DNA of 64,000 nt from JADZEJ01 sp964426815 (GCA_964426815.1 CAYRRZ010000003.1:1-64000); one strand, 5' to 3'. Numbered from the stretch's first letter, positions 41,823 to 50,406 are shown. The notes: generated from the sequence alone by a model not told the origin. A program made the numbers and translations.

Positions 41823-43226
41823 TCATTTTTTTGCCTTTGCCTTGAGAGAAACCAGCTTTCGAAACTGCTCACCACGATCAAATTCATTCTTAAATTGTCC
41901 AAAACTCGTCCCGCCGGGCGATAAGATGACTGCATCCCCCTTTTTTGCCTGGGTTGAAGCCTCAAACATCGCCTGCTTGAGATCAGAACAGTCTTGAAAA
42001 CGGACTTTTTGCTTCACAAATAACGCACGCATTTTATCTGATGCATTGCCTGGAATCAGCATGATCCGAAGCTTATGCTTTTTTGTCTGTTTTGCGAGTT
42101 CTGTAAATTCAAGCTCTTTGTCATTTCCACCCATGATGAAATATGCCTGCGCATAGCGTGGAGCTAAGGCTTGAATCGCAGCAATGACGCCATCTGGCGT
42201 GGTAGCTGTGGTGTCATTTATATAATCGACACCTTGAATGGTGGCGAGCAGTTCTTGCCGATCCGGAATTCCATTAAATGCTTTTAATGCAGCGCGTATT
42301 GAAGTCACTGAGGCACCAGCAGCCTGCGCGATGAGTGATGCGGCCAATGCATTCTGAACATTGTGTTCTCCAAAGATATGCAATTGTTTGCGCTTCACTA
42401 ATTCCTGCTCTTTACCTTGATCCTTGATCCACAAGGCATCCTGATCCATCCAGGCGGAACTTGAGGCCTTTTTCTTTTTGGAAAAAAATCGCACATCACC
42501 CGGTGCTTCGCTTGCGCAATTTCGACAAAAGGCATCATCGCTGTTTACGATAAGTAGACCGTCTGGACCCTGGTGACGAAAAATCTGCGCTTTCGCTTCT
42601 CCATACGCTTCCATTCCATCATAGGTATTGAGATGATCGCGCATCAAATTGGTGATGCAGGCGATGTGTGGCGACAACCCAACCAAGCCCGTGGTTTCAA
42701 GAAGCCAACTCGACAATTCGAGCACGACAATATCGTCTTTTTTCACTTTCTCCACAAAGGTCAAAGGAGAGATGAGAATATTTCCACCTAACCACACCTT
42801 GTTTTTGCCACGTTGGAGCATTTCGTATGCCAAAGTTGTGGTCGTGCTTTTTCCTCTTGTACCCGTAATGCCGATAACCTTCGCCGGACAGCGAGCTAAA
42901 AACAAAGAAATGTCTGATTCAAGACGTTTCCCCAATTTTTTCGCCAAAGATAATTCAAGTGAATTGGATCGAATCCCGGGATTGCGAATAATAATATCGG
43001 CCCAAGCGATATCCTGCTCTCGATGTTCGCCCAAAACAAATTCAACCGAGCGAAATTTTTTCAGTCGAGCAACATTTTTTGCCAATTCTTGCTCAGTCTT
43101 TTTATCAGTGACACGAACCTGCGCACCCATCCGAACCGCATACAGCGCAGCAGAAATACCACTCCCTTGTGGAAATTGGCCGAGCCCGAGGATCAATACC
43201 TTTTTTCCTGTCCATTCTTTTTTCAT
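41823..43226 (-). CDS. murD: UDP-N-acetylmuramoylalanine--D-glutamate ligase
   Basis: This enzyme adds D-glutamate to UDP-MurNAc-L-alanine in peptidoglycan synthesis. It is 467 residues with an N-terminal Rossmann-like domain (KVLILGLGQFPQGSGIS), P-loop GITGTRGKSTTTTLAYEM, HNVQNALAASLIAQAAGAS and the C-terminal NDTTATTPDGVIAAIQAL and ILSPGGTSFGQFKNEFDRGE motifs. It overlaps the translin-like gene by 4 nt. Confidence 0.93.
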   Translation of the reverse strand: MKKEWTGKKVLILGLGQFPQGSGISAALYAVRMGAQVRVTDKKTEQELAKNVARLKKFRSVEFVLGEHREQDIAWADIIIRNPGIRSNSLELSLAKKLGKRLESDISLFLARCPAKVIGITGTRGKSTTTTLAYEMLQRGKNKVWLGGNILISPLTFVEKVKKDDIVVLELSSWLLETTGLVGLSPHIACITNLMRDHLNTYDGMEAYGEAKAQIFRHQGPDGLLIVNSDDAFCRNCASEAPGDVRFFSKKKKASSSAWMDQDALWIKDQGKEQELVKRKQLHIFGEHNVQNALAASLIAQAAGASVTSIRAALKAFNGIPDRQELLATIQGVDYINDTTATTPDGVIAAIQALAPRYAQAYFIMGGNDKELEFTELAKQTKKHKLRIMLIPGNASDKMRALFVKQKVRFQDCSDLKQAMFEASTQAKKGDAVILSPGGTSFGQFKNEFDRGEQFRKLVSLKAKAKK

Positions 43227-43795
43227 ACACGACGCGACAAATCGTAACGAATATCTTCTAAACGACGTAGATGACTACGAGCTTGATCGCCTTTAGCGCG
43301 TAAACCGCCCGTTAAATCAAGGCTAGTAATATATTCAACGAGTTCTTCTGCCTGATCTGAGATGGCTTCAACCCGAGCGATGTCTCCAGCCGTGGCTGCA
43401 CGAACCGCAAAGCGAACCAATTCCCCAATCGCATCCGATAAACCACCAAGTAAAATCGATGGATCATCAAATAAATTGCCCGTGGCAATTTGACCATCCG
43501 AAATCAACCGAAAAAACAAAACAGCTTCAGCTGCTTCTTCTAAAGCAGAGCGCCACATGCCTTCGCCTGCTAAGCGTTGTTCGGTTTGTGAAATCTTTTG
43601 TGCTTTCTTTAAAATGGTGAGCGCCTCTTCTAAACGCGACATGCCCTCGGCTTCATCCCCTCTTTGTAAGGAAAAAATAGCTTGTTTTGCCAAGCGTTGC
43701 GCATCTGCCGAAAGTTTTTGCAATTCGCGACGAGAAATTTCTAAACGCTCATAGCGTTTTTTTACCTGCTTCAATTCAGACATCGAGAGCGACAT
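43223..43795 (-). CDS. Translin-family-like protein
   Basis: This 190-residue all-helical protein has a pattern close to archaeal translins: RYERLEISRRELQKLSADAQRLAKQAI at the N-terminus, EEAAEAVLFFRLI, and ILLGGLSDAIGELVRFAVRAATAGD, which matches the conserved YLLGLxDxxGELxR core. The C-terminal RAKGDQARSHLRRLEDIRYDLSRR corresponds to the RxKxDxxRxxLExxxxDLxxR end. Translins bind single-stranded nucleic acid; a bacterial role is unclear. The start could be at 43795 or 43783. It lies between a glycosyltransferase gene (14 nt) and murD (overlap). Confidence 0.7.
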   Translation of the reverse strand: MSLSMSELKQVKKRYERLEISRRELQKLSADAQRLAKQAIFSLQRGDEAEGMSRLEEALTILKKAQKISQTEQRLAGEGMWRSALEEAAEAVLFFRLISDGQIATGNLFDDPSILLGGLSDAIGELVRFAVRAATAGDIARVEAISDQAEELVEYITSLDLTGGLRAKGDQARSHLRRLEDIRYDLSRRV

Positions 43796-43809
43796 ACCGG
43801 TGATTGGAT

Positions 43810-44934
43810 TTATTTGTTTAGAAGATCTTGAAACATGCGTTCCATGCGGACAATGACCGATTCCCATGAATACAAACGCTTGATCACTTCGCGAGCACGC
43901 TGACCACGCAATTCAACCATGGTTGGATCTTCGACCGCAACTTGGAGTACATCGGCCAAAGCATCCGTATCGCCAAGTGGAAAAGCCAAACCTGAATGAT
44001 CAATTAATTCGCGATTGGCTGGAATATCGCTCATGATGACCAATTTGGCATAAGACATGGCTTCTAAGATGGCAACCGACAAGCCTTCTGTGCGCGATGC
44101 GTGAACCATGGCATAACTATGTGCCATCAGCTGCTGTAATTCTTGCCCACTCCGACGTCCAACAAAAATCACGCGCAAGTCATGCGCAGCAAGTGCATGC
44201 AATTTGTCTTCATACCATTGCATGTCAGGTGCCGCGTCTCCGATAATCACCAAGCGTTTGTCCGTCTTCACTTTGCGAAAAGCAACAATCACATCTTCAA
44301 TTGCTTTAAGCGGCAAAAGACGACTCAGGGTGAAAAAATATCCACCCGGTGTCAGACCAAGATCTTTTAAGATCAAGGTACCGATTCGAAGCTGCGGGAC
44401 ATCGACGGCATTTGGAATATGTTTAATCTCCTTGCCGAACATGTGACGACAAAAAACTTGAATCACATGAGATGGAGTAACCGTCGCATGTGGAAAGGTC
44501 ACGGCCGTCCATTCGCCAAAAGCCAAATACGCTCGTCCAAACCAAGACCATTTTTCATGATAGCGGTCACGCGAATGGAACGTAACGACGACTTTGGCAC
44601 TTGGCTTAAACAAACGCACCATCCATGAAAAGGTCGATGGACCGACACCTTGGTAATGGACGATGTCGACAGGCTGAAATAGGACGTGCAGGGTCGCGAA
44701 TAAGGTCGCAAACCAGGTATCCAAGTTTTTGCGAGCTACGGTTGGGAGGGTAATCAAGTCAACTCCCCGATAGCGTTTTTTGCCATCTGGATTGCTGTAT
44801 GGACGGCAATAAACTGAGACCCTATGCCCTCGTTCAGCCAGTCGTACAGCCAATTCTTCAATATATGATTCAACACCGCCACCGCGGGCGGTGGAGGCCG
44901 GAATACCCTTGGATCCAAGGATTGCAATTCGCAT
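43810..44934 (-). CDS. Glycosyltransferase family 4 (GT-B fold)
   Basis: This 374-residue retaining-type glycosyltransferase starts MRIAILGSKGIPASTARGGGVESYIEELAVRLAERGH, the acceptor-side glycine loop of family GT4. The nucleotide-sugar site contains HASRTEGLSVAILEAMSYAKLVIMSDI, with the EGLS-x7-E signature. The start at 44934 is preferred to 44967. A related role in envelope polysaccharide is likely; the sugar and acceptor are unknown. It heads the run with the translin-like gene and murD. Confidence 0.9.
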   Translation of the reverse strand: MRIAILGSKGIPASTARGGGVESYIEELAVRLAERGHRVSVYCRPYSNPDGKKRYRGVDLITLPTVARKNLDTWFATLFATLHVLFQPVDIVHYQGVGPSTFSWMVRLFKPSAKVVVTFHSRDRYHEKWSWFGRAYLAFGEWTAVTFPHATVTPSHVIQVFCRHMFGKEIKHIPNAVDVPQLRIGTLILKDLGLTPGGYFFTLSRLLPLKAIEDVIVAFRKVKTDKRLVIIGDAAPDMQWYEDKLHALAAHDLRVIFVGRRSGQELQQLMAHSYAMVHASRTEGLSVAILEAMSYAKLVIMSDIPANRELIDHSGLAFPLGDTDALADVLQVAVEDPTMVELRGQRAREVIKRLYSWESVIVRMERMFQDLLNK

Positions 44935-45019
44935 CTTGATTTTCTTTGTTCCTTCGTCTATTATCATAGCGCAAATTTGAATCCTTGAGGAGGCTTCAAA
45001 AAAGGCAATGAAATGACAT

Positions 45020-45095
45020 GACTCGGTAGCTCAGCTGGTAGAGCAGTGGCCTTTTAAGCCAACGGTCGTGGGTTCAAGCCCCACCCGAGTCACCA
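45020..45095 (+). tRNA. tRNA-Lys (anticodon TTT)
   Basis: It has acceptor GACTCGG/CCGAGTC, D-arm GCTC/GAGC, anticodon loop CTTTTAA (anticodon TTT), a T-arm with TTCAAGC, discriminator A and encoded CCA. Confidence 0.96.
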
Positions 45096-45128
45096 TCGAG
45101 CTTAGCTCGACAATATAGCTAAAGCACG

Positions 45129-45154
45129 AACCCGACGCCTCGCGTCGGGTTTTT
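45129..45154. terminator. Terminator after tRNA-Lys
   Basis: CCCGACGC-ctc-GCGTCGGG is an 8-bp stem followed by TTTTT on the plus strand, 35 nt after the tRNA. It also lies 1 nt beyond the convergent murG stop. Confidence 0.85.
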
Positions 45155-45155
45155 G

Positions 45156-46208
45156 CTATTTCTTGGTCGAAACGAGGGTCAGCCAGAGCTCGGCAAGCGC
45201 CGTGCCGTCATCGGTAGGGAGCGCTTTATGCAGAGCCCGCCCTAATTCAGTCCGTTTTTGTGCTTCGCCGAGGATATCTTGAACTCGTGAAATGAGTTGC
45301 TGACTTGCATCGTCGGCAGTTTGAGCAATAGATTCGACGGCATTTCCGAGCGCGGCTACGTTTTTTTCTTGATGTGAGCTTGGCATCGGAACCAGAATCG
45401 TCGCCTTTTTGAGAGCTGCACATTCAGAAATGGTCCCGAGGCCAGCGCGAGCGATCACGACATCTGCCGATTGATAGGCTTTGCGCATCTCTTGTTCATT
45501 AAAAAATTCAAAACAGGTGTAGCCCTTTACTTTCTTTTTCTGTTCACTCCCCTTTCCTTTGCCGGTGAGATGCGTAATGTCTGCCAATGCGAGTAATTCC
45601 GGTAGAGATTTGGCTACAAGCTCATTCAATCCAAGCGCGCCCGTGCCGCCCCCAAGAATAAACAGCTGTGGCTTTGCGTGAGACTCGGTCGCGAGAGAAG
45701 GTACTCCTGCAAAACGACAAGGTGTTGGCATTTGTTTCGCCTTCACGCCTGCAAAGGCTGGCTGCTTGTAGGCAAATGAGGTGGTTACACTCGCACATTT
45801 TTTGGCGACGAAACGATTTGCTAAGCCAGGCTCGGCATCGAGCTGATGAATGGCACATGGAATCCCCTGTTTTGATGCCTGACGAATTAAAGGAACTCCC
45901 ATATATCCACCGACGGAAACGACGAGATCAGGTTGAATTTGTGCGAGCAAAGCTTTTGCTTGAGCTGCCGCCTTCCAATATGCCAAAGGAAAACGAAGCA
46001 CTTCAAGCGAGGCATAACGCGGAAACTTTGCGACTGGCAAAGAAAAGAATGGAATTTTTTCCGCCTCAACAATGGCGCGTTCTGGACCGTGTTCCGTTCC
46101 AATCCAGACGGCTTCACAGCCTGGCTGCAGACGCTTCATTTGGCGCCAGATGGCGATGAGCGGGGTGACGGGACCCAATGTACCTCCACCGGTAAATAAA
46201 ATCCTCAT
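45156..46208 (-). CDS. murG: UDP-N-acetylglucosamine--MurNAc-pentapeptide transferase
   Basis: This GT28 enzyme converts lipid I to lipid II. The start at 46208 overlaps the ftsW stop (ATGA) and gives MRILFTGGGTLGPVTPLIA, the N-terminal Gly loop, one residue off the usual GGTGGH. It is 350 residues; the donor site holds ILGGGTGALGLNELVAKSLPELL and ADVVIARAGLGTISECAALKKATILVPMP. It is the last gene of the mraY-ftsW-murG unit. Confidence 0.94.
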   Translation of the reverse strand: MRILFTGGGTLGPVTPLIAIWRQMKRLQPGCEAVWIGTEHGPERAIVEAEKIPFFSLPVAKFPRYASLEVLRFPLAYWKAAAQAKALLAQIQPDLVVSVGGYMGVPLIRQASKQGIPCAIHQLDAEPGLANRFVAKKCASVTTSFAYKQPAFAGVKAKQMPTPCRFAGVPSLATESHAKPQLFILGGGTGALGLNELVAKSLPELLALADITHLTGKGKGSEQKKKVKGYTCFEFFNEQEMRKAYQSADVVIARAGLGTISECAALKKATILVPMPSSHQEKNVAALGNAVESIAQTADDASQQLISRVQDILGEAQKRTELGRALHKALPTDDGTALAELWLTLVSTKK

Positions 46209-47317
46209 ACGCGAATACGAGCTTGGCGCGAAATTGACGCGAGCAGACCAGCCCCGATACACAAAGACAACATAGCCGAGCTTCCATAGCTCACAAAGGG
46301 TAAGGTCACACCCGTGATCGGCATCAAGGCTGTCATCGAGGCGATATTAAAAATCGTTTGAATGGCAAACCAGCTTGCAATGCCTGTTGCCAAAAAGCGA
46401 CCAAATTCATCTGGCGCATGACGAGCAATCAAAAAACAGCGATAGACGAACCAAGCAAACAAACACAAGAAGCCGACGGTTAAGACAAAGCCTAATTCTT
46501 CCGCGACCACGGCAAAGACCGAGTCACCGGCAACTTCTGGGAGATACAAATATTTTTGACGCGAATGGCCATAGCCTAAACCGAATGGCCCACCTGAACC
46601 GATCGCCAGCAGGGCTTGGTTGATTTGATAACCTTTTCCCATCGGATCTAGTTCTGGATGCAAAAAAGTCATCAAACGCGCAGCGCGATACGGCGTGACC
46701 TTGATCAGCAGTGCCACCAATCCAATGACGCCAGCACCCAAAAAAGCAAACCAGGCAACGGGCGCACCAGCAATAAAATAGGTTAACAAAGCAGAGCCGA
46801 CAATCACCGACATTGATCCGGTGTTTGGCTGTTTGATCAACAAAAACATCACCACGCTCAGGGCACCTAAAAATGGAAGCAAGCCCTCATCCAAGGTTTT
46901 TGCCTTGTGCTCATGTCTGGCCGCTAACCAAGCTGCGGCATAAATCAAAAATGTAACCTTCACGAATTCAGATGGCTGAAACGCAATGGGTCCAAAAGAA
47001 ACCCAACGACCAGCTCCACCAAAGCGCAAACCAATGCCTGGAACATAAACCAAAACCAATAAGACAATCGAAGCGATCAAAGCAGCCAAAGCAAACGGTC
47101 GCCATTTGCGATAGTCGATATAGGACAAAATAAAAAACGCAAAGGCTCCCGGAATCACACCGCGCGTCAGCTGATGCTTAAAGAAGAACCAACTGTCGCC
47201 AAATTTCTGAAAACCAAGTGGACCGCTCGCCGATAGCAACATGATCAAGCCAAACAGAACAATCACCCCCAAGAGAATGAGAAAGAGTCGATCAATGGGT
47301 GGGCGTCCTCCGCGCAT
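46205..47317 (-). CDS. ftsW: Lipid II glycosyltransferase / flippase FtsW (SEDS family)
   Basis: This is a SEDS-family peptidoglycan polymerase, 370 residues with about ten transmembrane helices. Motifs are VSFGPIAFQPSEFVKVTFLIY, IKQPNTGSMSVIV, YLPEVAGDSVFAVVAEELGF and GVTLPFVSYGSSAMLSLCIGAG. Position between mraY and murG fits FtsW rather than RodA. It overlaps murG by 4 nt. Confidence 0.95.
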   Translation of the reverse strand: MRGGRPPIDRLFLILLGVIVLFGLIMLLSASGPLGFQKFGDSWFFFKHQLTRGVIPGAFAFFILSYIDYRKWRPFALAALIASIVLLVLVYVPGIGLRFGGAGRWVSFGPIAFQPSEFVKVTFLIYAAAWLAARHEHKAKTLDEGLLPFLGALSVVMFLLIKQPNTGSMSVIVGSALLTYFIAGAPVAWFAFLGAGVIGLVALLIKVTPYRAARLMTFLHPELDPMGKGYQINQALLAIGSGGPFGLGYGHSRQKYLYLPEVAGDSVFAVVAEELGFVLTVGFLCLFAWFVYRCFLIARHAPDEFGRFLATGIASWFAIQTIFNIASMTALMPITGVTLPFVSYGSSAMLSLCIGAGLLASISRQARIRV

Positions 47318-47320
47318 AGA

Positions 47321-48376
47321 TTAATAGAGCTGATCCAACAAAGCGATGATAACACCTGCCGAAGCGCAGAAGAATGAGATGATCCAAGTTCGAAACACGA
47401 TTTGCGATTCTTTCCAGCCAATGGCTTCCAGATGATGATGAATCGGGGCCGAGAGAAACACTTTTTTCCCTCGGAGCTTTTTTGATGTGAGTTGAATAAT
47501 AACCGAAACCGATTCGATCACGAATGGCAAACCAATGATCAAGAGCAAGAACGGTTGATTGGTAAAAATGGCCACCACCCCAAGAACCGTTCCAAGCGAC
47601 ATTGCTCCCGTATCCCCCATGAAGAAGGAAGCAGGCGTAACATTGAACCAAAGAAAAGCCATCAAAGCACCCGAAATTGCGGCGCAGAATACCGCCAGGT
47701 CAAGACGACCTTGAATAAATGAGATAACCGAGAAAGCCGTGAAGGCTGTCATGAGTGGACCTCCGGCTAATCCATCTAAGCCATCTGTTTCATTAACAGA
47801 GAATGAGGTAGCAACGATCACCAAGGTGAAAAACGGAATGGCCAATAAACCGATTGGGAGATTTCCGTAAAATGGAATATGCAAAAAATCCCAGCCGAGT
47901 TTGGCATAGAACCACCAGGCACCACCCAAAGCGATCAAGGTATATGAAATCAAACGATGGCGCATGCGCAAACCGCCGCCCTTCGGACCAATTCGTCGCA
48001 CATTAAGATAGTCATCGACGATTCCAACCAATGCCGCTGCAATTAGAGCACCAAAAGGCAACAAGGTTTGGGAACGGGTCAAAAAATTCCAGTCACATGA
48101 AACACCGCCCAAAAGTTCACACTTTGACCAAATCGTAACAGAAACAATAAGCACGGTTAACCAAATCACGATACCGCCCATCGTAGGTGTCCCCGCTTTG
48201 GCCGCATGAAGAGCAGCAAACACAGGCGCGTCTTTTGCATCGCGCAATTGTTTGCCAAGTTTATATTTACGCAAGATACGTAGCACAAGCGGCGCCAATG
48301 CCATGCCCAATGCAAACGTTACAAAACTGATCGCGAGAATGCGCATCATGGGAAAAAAGACAGCCGCAGAGGTCAT
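47321..48376 (-). CDS. mraY: Phospho-MurNAc-pentapeptide transferase
   Basis: This enzyme makes lipid I by transferring phospho-MurNAc-pentapeptide to undecaprenyl phosphate. The start at 48376 (MTSAAVFFPMMRILAISF) is used; the frame continues to 48559 only through the upstream gene. It is 351 residues, polytopic, with KAGTPTMGGIVIW, NETDGLDGLAGGPL (Mg2+ aspartates), DTGAMSLGTVLGVVA and the histidine motif PIHHHLEAIGWKESQIV. Confidence 0.95.
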   Translation of the reverse strand: MTSAAVFFPMMRILAISFVTFALGMALAPLVLRILRKYKLGKQLRDAKDAPVFAALHAAKAGTPTMGGIVIWLTVLIVSVTIWSKCELLGGVSCDWNFLTRSQTLLPFGALIAAALVGIVDDYLNVRRIGPKGGGLRMRHRLISYTLIALGGAWWFYAKLGWDFLHIPFYGNLPIGLLAIPFFTLVIVATSFSVNETDGLDGLAGGPLMTAFTAFSVISFIQGRLDLAVFCAAISGALMAFLWFNVTPASFFMGDTGAMSLGTVLGVVAIFTNQPFLLLIIGLPFVIESVSVIIQLTSKKLRGKKVFLSAPIHHHLEAIGWKESQIVFRTWIISFFCASAGVIIALLDQLY

Positions 48377-48378
48377 AC

Positions 48379-48756
48379 CTACAAGTTTACGAGAATAAGA
48401 AAGAATGAAGAGATCCCCCACAGGATACCTGTCAGGGAGCCAATTGTCGCGAGCGCACGAGCGGCGATAGCATCTGAACGATAAATTCCAGCCGCAATGA
48501 CGAGATCTGCGAGATACATCGCCAAAAAAGCGACAGGCGAAATAAACAGCCAAGGCCAAGAACGAACATCATCAATGCCCAAATACACATTGTAGTGCAT
48601 GACTAAAACCCCGGAGCGCATGCCTTCTGGGATAAGTCGCCAGGCGAAAAAGCCTGTCCAGGCGAAAAATGCCACCAAGGTACCAATACCTAGAATACGC
48701 AAATACTGGTCTTGCCAAGCAAGCTTTGCAGAGAATTTCCAGGCTTCCCAAGTCAT
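48379..48756 (-). CDS. Small multi-pass membrane protein, unknown
   Basis: This 125-residue protein has three predicted helices: ILGIGTLVAFFAWTGFFAW, LFISPVAFLAMYLADLVIAAGI and ATIGSLTGILWGISSFFLILV. I recognise no family. It lies 2 nt upstream of mraY and is probably co-transcribed, so it may be linked to cell-wall lipid-intermediate steps, but nothing in the sequence shows that. Confidence 0.55.
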   Translation of the reverse strand: MTWEAWKFSAKLAWQDQYLRILGIGTLVAFFAWTGFFAWRLIPEGMRSGVLVMHYNVYLGIDDVRSWPWLFISPVAFLAMYLADLVIAAGIYRSDAIAARALATIGSLTGILWGISSFFLILVNL

Positions 48757-48764
48757 GGAAGGAG

Positions 48765-49013
48765 CTAGATTACATTTACGACTTCAGTGACTTCGGGGAC
48801 GAGTTCGCGTAGTGTCTCTTCGATACCGGCCTTAAGGGTTAAGTCCGACATTGGGCAGCCCACGCAGGTACCCAGTAAACGGACGCTGACTTTGCCAGAT
48901 TCTGGCTCAACATCCACTAATTCGACGTTTCCGGCATGCATGGCTAAACCACCCCGGAGGGTGTCTAATACCTGTTCAATCTGGACCATGAGTTCTTGTT
49001 TGGTTTTTGCCAT
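48765..49013 (-). CDS. NifU C-terminal domain-like iron-sulfur protein
   Basis: This 82-residue protein matches the NifU-like C-terminal (Nfu) domain: an N-terminal helix (QIEQVLDTLRGGLAMHAGNVELV), then LLGTCVGCPMSDLTLKAGIEETL with the CxxC that binds a 4Fe-4S cluster, and a C-terminal VTEVVNV. It carries and hands on clusters. No other Suf or Isc genes are near. It diverges from rpmA. Confidence 0.9.
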   Translation of the reverse strand: MAKTKQELMVQIEQVLDTLRGGLAMHAGNVELVDVEPESGKVSVRLLGTCVGCPMSDLTLKAGIEETLRELVPEVTEVVNVI

Positions 49014-49046
49014 AGCTTGAAGCCATTCTACCCACGCCCCATGTCC

Positions 49047-49075
49047 TTGACAAGGTCGATATTTCTGCGTACTAT
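49047..49075 (+). promoter_or_regulatory. Promoter of rpmA
   Basis: TTGACA (49047-49052), 17-nt spacer and TACTAT (49070-49075). The predicted start lies about 25 nt before the rpmA ATG, so this is a conventional leader without a clear Shine-Dalgarno. Confidence 0.75.
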
Positions 49076-50211
49076 AGCCGCCATATCCTCATTATTGTCA
49101 CACCCTTATGGCACATAAAAAAGCTGGTGGTTCTACCGCGTATGGCCGTGATTCCCACGGTCAACGTCTTGGCGTAAAGTTGTACGCTGGTGAAACTGTC
49201 AAAATTGGCAACATCATCGTGCGTCAGCGCGGTACCAAGGTTCGCGCAGGCACCAATGTCCGTATGGGCAAAGATGACACCCTGTTCGCGATCGCTGATG
49301 GCGTTATCAAGTTTACCCAACGCCGCGTGCGCCGTTTTACTGGCGCCTTCAAAGACGTTCGCTTCGCCCATGTCGTTCCTGCGACTGAAGTGAAAGCTGA
49401 AGAAAAGAAATAGTTTAAAAAAACAAAAAAGCCCTCGGCAATTGCCGGGGGTTTTGGTTAATTGCGTAGGGTTCACCTCAAATACCCGACGCTGGGTATG
49501 GCCGTTAGCGAGGCGCCTAAGCTCGACCACGGTAATATTTTTGTTTAGCTCATTGGCGACACTGTGCCACCAAGAACGATTTGGCAGCATTCGACCAACA
49601 ATATCTTGTTGGTCGGCGCCAAGAGATCGCCACATCTCGCTGGCCTTGACCGTTTCGACCCAGAAGTCGTCTGGGACATATCCCTGACCCGTTTCCGGAT
49701 CATCGGCATGACACCATTCACGCTGCCTGCAGATGCGGTGCTCAAAGGCCGTCGCATCAAACAAGAAGCACCAATGATCGTCTTTTTGAAGACGCTGCAC
49801 GAAGCTCGGACGGTTTTGGTAAGCCAGGACACGTTGAGTCTTCTCAAGCTCGATCGCCGGGTACTCACCACGAATGCTTTGAAAAACAATCCCGTGACCT
49901 TCGTGCACTTGCCCGTACTTGAGCACAGTCTTGATCCCGTCCTCACTGTTCTCAAGAACAATCTGCTGCTCCTGATTGATGCCCGCCGGGTCCTGCAGCT
50001 CACAGCTCCACCCAGAAAAGATGGCTTGCCTGCGCCCTGATTTCAGACGAATGCGAACCACCCTCCCATCAGAGACTGAGCGCAAAACGGCATATACCGT
50101 TTGACGATCCTTGCGGAAGATCAACTCACAGATGGCCCATAGAGCCACTATGCAGCCAATCGAAGCCAGCAACAACTGGAACAGACCCAGCATTGAGCTA
50201 CTCGTTTGCAT
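49072..50211 (-). CDS. Orphan membrane-anchored protein without stop before its terminator (cassette 2 cargo)
   Basis: No family is recognised. The frame opens at 50211 after AAGAGG with 5-nt spacing and has an N-terminal transmembrane helix (MLGLFQLLLASIGCIVALWAICELIF, about residues 7-32), then a soluble part rich in W, Q and R (RVVRIRLKSGRRQAIFSGW, GYVPDDFWVETVKASEMWR). About 250 codons, down to roughly 49456, look protein-like. The frame then has no stop: it passes through the rpmA terminator and all of rpmA in antisense to 49072. Either the 3' end was lost at an insertion boundary or there is a frameshift. Base composition looks more GC-rich than its neighbours. Confidence 0.5.
   Translation of the reverse strand: MQTSSSMLGLFQLLLASIGCIVALWAICELIFRKDRQTVYAVLRSVSDGRVVRIRLKSGRRQAIFSGWSCELQDPAGINQEQQIVLENSEDGIKTVLKYGQVHEGHGIVFQSIRGEYPAIELEKTQRVLAYQNRPSFVQRLQKDDHWCFLFDATAFEHRICRQREWCHADDPETGQGYVPDDFWVETVKASEMWRSLGADQQDIVGRMLPNRSWWHSVANELNKNITVVELRRLANGHTQRRVFEVNPTQLTKTPGNCRGLFCFFKLFLFFSFHFSRRNDMGEANVFEGASKTAHAALGKLDNAISDREQGVIFAHTDIGACANLGTALTHDDVANFDSFTSVQLYAKTLTVGITAIRGRTTSFFMCHKGVTIMRIWRL
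49108..49413 (+). CDS. rpmA: 50S ribosomal protein L27
   Basis: L27 reaches the peptidyl-transferase centre with its N-terminal tail. It starts MAHKKAGGSTAYGRDSHGQRLGVKLYAGETV, with the conserved GGS tail intact and no cleaved N-terminal extension, followed by GNIIVRQRGTKVRAGTNV and GKDDTLFAIADGVIKF. It is 101 residues. The usual partner rplU (L21) is not adjacent. It has its own promoter and terminator. Confidence 0.97.
   Translation: MAHKKAGGSTAYGRDSHGQRLGVKLYAGETVKIGNIIVRQRGTKVRAGTNVRMGKDDTLFAIADGVIKFTQRRVRRFTGAFKDVRFAHVVPATEVKAEEKK
49424..49455. terminator. Terminator between rpmA and the convergent orphan gene
   Basis: CCCTCGGC-aatt-GCCGGGGG has A-rich flank on the left and TTTT on the right, and ends rpmA. 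In the minus direction the stem is followed by TTTTTTGTTTTTTT, an even better tail, so it should also end transcription of the orphan gene, before any stop codon. Confidence 0.8.
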
Positions 50212-50294
50212 GTTTGCCTCTTAAAGGAACGGAAGCCTGATTATTCAGACTTCCGTTCTTTTATATACCTTTTATACTTTTTTACAAGTCTCTT
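50212..50294 (-). promoter_or_regulatory. Leader module B: A-rich stretch, long hairpin and Shine-Dalgarno
   Basis: Downstream of the pyrG-end copy on the minus strand come AAAAGGTATATAAAA, then a hairpin AACGGAAG-x-CTGA-ttat-TCAG-x-CTTCCGTT (50228-50257, 12 pairs and one mismatch), then CCTTTAAGAGG and the ATG at 50211. It aligns with leader module A (50612-50686) in order and in many bases. Confidence 0.65.
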
Positions 50295-50405
50295 TTACTT
50301 CTCTCTTTGCTTTACAGCTGCTTTCACGAAACCCAAAAAGAGCGGATGCGGGCGGAACGGACGCGAAAGAAATTCTGGATGGAATTGACATGCAACAAAG
50401 AACGG
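50295..50405 (-). pseudogene. Second, diverged copy of the pyrG 3' end
   Basis: This is a 37-codon fragment with stop TAA. The first 30 codons encode the same residues as the end of the intact pyrG (from PFFVACQFHPEF through LFLGFVKA), with 8 nucleotide differences that are all silent. The tail then differs: AVKQREK instead of CTKSR. Silent-only divergence means the copy descended from a working CTP synthase gene and was not made by a recent local duplication. It is in direct orientation with the intact pyrG end, about 390 bp away. Confidence 0.85.
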
Positions 50406-50406
50406 A
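50347..50406 (-). repeat. Direct repeat in pyrG 3' end, copy B
   Basis: 60 bp match 50733-50792 at 59 of 60 positions, in the same orientation. This is the most similar part of the longer homology. Confidence 0.9.

Noticed and set aside
44968..45019. tRNA-Lys promoter
   Set aside because: TTGAGG and TGAAAT are present, but spacing and match are too poor to call.
48377..48559. Longer mraY start at 48559
   Set aside because: The extension lies in another frame of the upstream membrane-protein gene and its Arg/Cys-rich sequence does not look like MraY.
49072..49413. Antisense coding through rpmA
   Set aside because: This part of the 50211 frame is simply the reverse strand of a conserved ribosomal gene; only the part up to about 49456 looks coding.
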